Below, piece after piece: positions 61,070-64,000 of a DNA stretch of 64,000 bases; position 1 is the stretch's first letter; each line of letters begins with the position of its first letter. Source of the DNA: Flavobacterium sp. IB48 (lineage in GTDB: Bacteria > Bacteroidota > Bacteroidia > Flavobacteriales > Flavobacteriaceae); the NCBI RefSeq assembly GCF_016405855.1, contig NZ_JAEFCA010000001.1, positions 395,316 through 459,315 of the forward strand. Reading direction: 5' to 3'. The notes beneath the pieces were generated by a model. That model did not search any database. It saw only the letters and a program-made list of their open reading frames with translations, and was not told the origin of the DNA. The position numbers were made by a program, and so were the translations under genes.

Positions 61070-61182
61070 AGAGGAAAAATTTGAACTGATTGCAACCTCT
61101 TCATAATGAAAGGATTTCATTATGAATGCCGAAAGATTCATTTCAGCAGTAAAAAATGCTAAAGCAGGAACTCTCCTTTAGC
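61070..61182 (+). ncRNA. SAM-II-like riboswitch with long loop upstream of metK
   Basis: AGAGG (61070-61074) pairs with CCTCT (61096-61100) around a loop containing ATTTGAACTGATTGCAA, close to ATTTAACCGTATTGCAA of known SAM-II. The 3' strand AAAAAATGCTAAAGCAGGA (61151-61169) resembles the SAM-II UAAAUGUAGCUAAAAAGGG strand. Between them lies an inserted hairpin (TCATAATGAA/TTCATTATGA, 61101-61125), as in long-loop SAM-II variants. GCTAAAG (61158-61164) can also pair with CTTTAGC (61176-61182), a possible expression platform. Found by eye from consensus memory. Confidence 0.75.
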
Positions 61183-61242
61183 TCTTTTTAGCAATCATTT
61201 TTCTCGCTTAAATTAAAATTAATACATTTTTATTACATTATT

Positions 61243-62493
61243 ATGGCTTATTTATTTACGTCAGAATCTGTTAGTGAAGGGCATCCAGACAAAGTTGCAG
61301 ATCAAATTTCGGACGCATTAATTGACAACTTTTTGGCATTTGACGCTGACTCAAAAGTAGCTTGTGAAACATTAGTTACAACTGGTCAGGTTATTTTAGC
61401 AGGTGAAGTAAAATCGAATACTTATCTTGATGTTCAGCAAATTGCACGTGAGGTAATCCGTAAAATTGGATATACTAAAAGTGAATATATGTTTGAAGCG
61501 AATTCTTGTGGAATTCTTTCAGCTATTCACGAGCAGTCTGCAGATATTAACCAAGGTGTTGACAGAGCTAAGCCAGAAGAGCAAGGTGCTGGTGACCAAG
61601 GAATGATGTTTGGTTACGCTACAAACGAAACTGAAAACTACATGCCATTGGCATTAGATTTATCTCATAAATTATTACAAGAGTTAGCTATTTTAAGACG
61701 TGAAAACAAAGAAATCACATATTTACGTCCGGATGCTAAATCTCAGGTTACTTTAGAATACAGCGACGATAACAAACCAACTCGTATTGATGCGATTGTT
61801 ATCTCAACTCAACATGATGATTTTGATGAAGAAGCTGCGATGTTGGCTAAAATCAAAAAAGATATTATCGAGATTTTGATTCCAAGAATTATCGCTAAAA
61901 ACCCAGAGCATGCTCATTTATTTAACGATAAAATCAACTACCATATTAACCCAACAGGAAAATTCGTTATTGGAGGACCTCACGGAGATACTGGTTTAAC
62001 AGGAAGAAAAATTATCGTTGATACTTACGGTGGAAAAGGTGCTCACGGTGGTGGTGCATTCTCTGGAAAAGATCCAAGTAAAGTAGACAGAAGTGCTGCT
62101 TATGCAACTCGTCATATTGCTAAAAACTTAGTTGCCGCTGGTGTTGCTGACGAAATCTTAGTTCAGGTTTCTTACGCAATTGGAGTTGCTGAACCAATGG
62201 GAATTTTCATTGAAACTTACGGAACTTCTAAAGTAAACTTAACTAACGGTGAAATCGCTAAAAAAGTAGAAGCTATCTTTGATATGCGTCCTTACTTTAT
62301 TGAGCAAAGATTAAAATTAAGAAACCCAATTTATAGCGAAACTGCTGCTTACGGACACATGGGACGTAAACCAGAAACGGTTACTAAAACTTTCTCTGCT
62401 CCAGGCGGAAACGAAAAAACAGTTACTGTTGAATTGTTTACATGGGAAAAACTTGATTTTGTTGACCAAGTAAAAGCTGCATTTGGATTGTAA
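61243..62493 (+). CDS. metK: S-adenosylmethionine synthetase
   Basis: 416 residues. The start [20 protein letters not shown], the P-loop-like [15 protein letters not shown], the [20 protein letters not shown] motif and [20 protein letters not shown] are all present, with [18 protein letters not shown] in the third domain. It joins methionine and ATP to give SAM, with K+ and Mg2+. The length (E. coli 384) reflects an insertion near residues 170-205 common in Bacteroidota. The upstream leader carries a SAM-II-like riboswitch; a strong terminator follows. Confidence 0.97.
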   Translation: MAYLFTSESVSEGHPDKVADQISDALIDNFLAFDADSKVACETLVTTGQVILAGEVKSNTYLDVQQIAREVIRKIGYTKSEYMFEANSCGILSAIHEQSADINQGVDRAKPEEQGAGDQGMMFGYATNETENYMPLALDLSHKLLQELAILRRENKEITYLRPDAKSQVTLEYSDDNKPTRIDAIVISTQHDDFDEEAAMLAKIKKDIIEILIPRIIAKNPEHAHLFNDKINYHINPTGKFVIGGPHGDTGLTGRKIIVDTYGGKGAHGGGAFSGKDPSKVDRSAAYATRHIAKNLVAAGVADEILVQVSYAIGVAEPMGIFIETYGTSKVNLTNGEIAKKVEAIFDMRPYFIEQRLKLRNPIYSETAAYGHMGRKPETVTKTFSAPGGNEKTVTVELFTWEKLDFVDQVKAAFGL

Positions 62494-62514
62494 TTCAATC
62501 TAAATTTTAAATAC

Positions 62515-62551
62515 TAAAAAAGGCTTTCTAAAATTTTAGAAAGCCTTTTTT
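62515..62551 (+). terminator. Rho-independent terminator of metK
   Basis: AAAAAAGGCTTTCTA/TAGAAAGCCTTTTTT stem with a T-run, 22 bases past the stop. Confidence 0.9.
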
Positions 62552-62570
62552 AGTTTTAGCTCTTAAAAAA

Positions 62571-62601
62571 ATAAAACCCGACAAAGTTTAACTTGTCGGG
62601 T
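62571..62601 (-). terminator. Terminator of the thioredoxin-like gene
   Basis: ACCCGACAA/TTGTCGGGT stem followed by T's on the minus strand, facing the metK terminator. Confidence 0.85.
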
Positions 62602-62621
62602 CTATTATTTATTTATTAAAC

Positions 62622-64000
62622 TTAGTATGTTCCATTACTCATCTTAGTTAGAACTTCTTTCATTTGATTTGCAGTTTCTTCATCAACATCACTAGTAATA
62701 TATTTTACTGCTAAAACCTGTGTTTCGATAGCTTTTTGTGCCTGTCCATCTTTATAATACAATTGTGCTAAAGTGTCTAAATAATATGGATTGTTTTTAC
62801 TTAAAACCAAACTATATTCTGACCATTTAATGGCATCCTTTAAGAAGTTTGCATTCTGAGGTTTTAAAACTACTGTCCAAGCTGCGTTATTACAAATATC
62901 TGAGTGGTAAAGTTTAAACGAACTCCATCCATCATAAGAATAACTCGAGCTAGAATCTAAACCTGAAAAAATAGCGTCTAATTTTTCTATTGGGCTTGTT
63001 CCTGCCAATGTTGCATCAAAATAGGTATTAAACTCTCTTAAATAAGTTGTATTAGAACCATCTTGATCTTCAACCTGAGTCAAATAATAGAAATAATTTC
63101 TATAAGCATCAAAATTACCTTTCCCAGATTCGATAATCTTTTTATAAACAGAATTGATTTTTTCTTTGTTCATTTTACCTGTAAGTCCGTCCTGCGAAGC
63201 ATATAGGTTTTGCTGTAATGCATTAGAAACTTCTGAAACAGGATTACCAAAACTATGAATCGCATTTTCTGTATTATTGTATGCCACCCTATTGTTTTCA
63301 ATTTCATCAGAATGTTTTAACAGATAATCAATAGCAAGAAAATCGGTATCATTAAGAATTCTTTCTTCATTAAAGAATTGTTTAGTAAACCCTTGATTTT
63401 TGATTTCTTTTATAATGGTTTCGGCCAATTGCATATTCACATTTTTATCTTTCTGATGCGCTTCAATCAATTTTTTCCAACTTTGAGCTACTTCTTTTTG
63501 ATCTAATTTCGTTTTTGTCATTACAAATTCAGTCCCGTTTTTTTCATTTATCAAAACATCTTCTGATTCATATTCATAAACTGCTTCCAAAAGAGCAGCT
63601 TTATTAAAAGCTGTAATTAGATCTGCATCTGAAGTTTTTTTGTTCTTTAACACTTTATCTATAGAAAGAAAAGCACTTGCTCTTTGAAGTTTTCTATACA
63701 AATCACCATAATAGCTAAACTGATATTGCTGTGTTGTTAAATCTGATTTTGCAGCAGCAACTACATCACCGTTTCCATTTAAAACCAATACGCTTGGATC
63801 ATTAGTAATTTTATTATTTTTTAGCCATTTTTGATCATCGGCTCCAGCCAAATAATAATTGTAAGTATCATACAGTGCATTATACGAATCGTACATATTA
63901 TATCCTGTCTGAGTTTCCTGCTCTTTTACAAAAGCATTAAAACCTTCCTTAGCCGATTTATTCTTGCTGTCAACCACAACTACCAAAAATTTGTTACTAG
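62622..64000 (-). CDS. Thioredoxin-like family protein with helical repeats (partial, 5' end outside window)
   Basis: The open frame continues past the right edge (SNKFLVVVVDSKNKSAKEGF is in frame), so the start is not seen. The first ~110 visible residues look like the second half of a thioredoxin fold: LVVVVDS strand, then NKITNDPSVLVLNGNGDVVA with a cis-Pro-like DPSVLVL. The rest is helical, ending in TPR-like helices (YLDTLAQLYYKDGQAQKAIE). No CxxC is visible in the part present. Function unknown; probably a periplasmic or envelope protein if a signal peptide exists upstream. Confidence 0.7.
   Translation of the reverse strand, partial: SNKFLVVVVDSKNKSAKEGFNAFVKEQETQTGYNMYDSYNALYDTYNYYLAGADDQKWLKNNKITNDPSVLVLNGNGDVVAAAKSDLTTQQYQFSYYGDLYRKLQRASAFLSIDKVLKNKKTSDADLITAFNKAALLEAVYEYESEDVLINEKNGTEFVMTKTKLDQKEVAQSWKKLIEAHQKDKNVNMQLAETIIKEIKNQGFTKQFFNEERILNDTDFLAIDYLLKHSDEIENNRVAYNNTENAIHSFGNPVSEVSNALQQNLYASQDGLTGKMNKEKINSVYKKIIESGKGNFDAYRNYFYYLTQVEDQDGSNTTYLREFNTYFDATLAGTSPIEKLDAIFSGLDSSSSYSYDGWSSFKLYHSDICNNAAWTVVLKPQNANFLKDAIKWSEYSLVLSKNNPYYLDTLAQLYYKDGQAQKAIETQVLAVKYITSDVDEETANQMKEVLTKMSNGTY

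Noticed and set aside
1..64000. tRNA, rRNA, insertion sequences, prophage or integrative element
   Set aside because: No cloverleaf-like tRNA, rRNA conserved segment, transposase or integrase was recognised on either strand by reading; a tRNAscan and ISfinder search would settle it.

Overview
The window reads as the chromosome of a Flavobacterium-like member of Bacteroidota. The grounds are low GC, no usable Shine-Dalgarno sites, promoters of the TAnnTTTG type, the gliding gene gldA, a type IX secretion (type B) sorting domain, several TonB-dependent receptors, and a MetH split into two genes. I see no phage, insertion sequence, CRISPR array, rRNA or tRNA.

Layout. 1-12 kb: the 5' part of a thioester alpha-2-macroglobulin lipoprotein gene, tadA, three overlapping TonB-C-domain genes, dxs, a DUF3078 protein and dgt. 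12.3-12.7 kb: a gene graveyard holding fragments of an Lrp/AsnC regulator and of metE. 12.8-29.9 kb: two duplicated outer-membrane barrels, gldA, a TonB receptor, a XusABC-like siderophore operon, a PLP decarboxylase, a secreted adhesin-like protein, a dicarboxylate symporter and a methyltransferase. 30-63 kb: an almost continuous sulfur and methionine district. It holds metF, split metH, a ferredoxin-NADP reductase, siroheme genes, sulfite reductase, cysN/cysD, an APS-type cysH, two TauE/SafE exporters, an Rrf2 regulator, metZ, osmC, thrA, metX, a divergent homoserine dehydrogenase paralogue, metY, a TonB receptor and metK. The right edge cuts a thioredoxin-like gene.

How it works together. 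Sulfate is activated by CysDN, reduced by an APS reductase (no CysC is present here), then by a siroheme sulfite reductase whose cofactor genes lie beside it. Homoserine from ThrA is acylated by MetX, sulfhydrylated by MetY/MetZ, methylated by MetH with MetF, and turned into SAM by MetK. The only metE is a relic, so this locus looks committed to cobalamin-dependent MetH.

Most striking is the layered regulation. There are two SAM-I riboswitches (metH, metX), a SAM-II-like riboswitch with a long loop before metK, and three candidate transcription attenuators. Each attenuator is a short ORF followed by a rho-independent terminator and a competing antiterminator; two of the ORFs (before metY and a TonB receptor) are rich in Met and Cys codons and share the motif NMM[CS]CKM. 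A recurring 15-bp box near several of these promoters may be the operator of the local Rrf2 regulator. Two uncharacterised small proteins follow two of the attenuators. These RNA elements and boxes were found by eye and need covariance, motif and expression tests.
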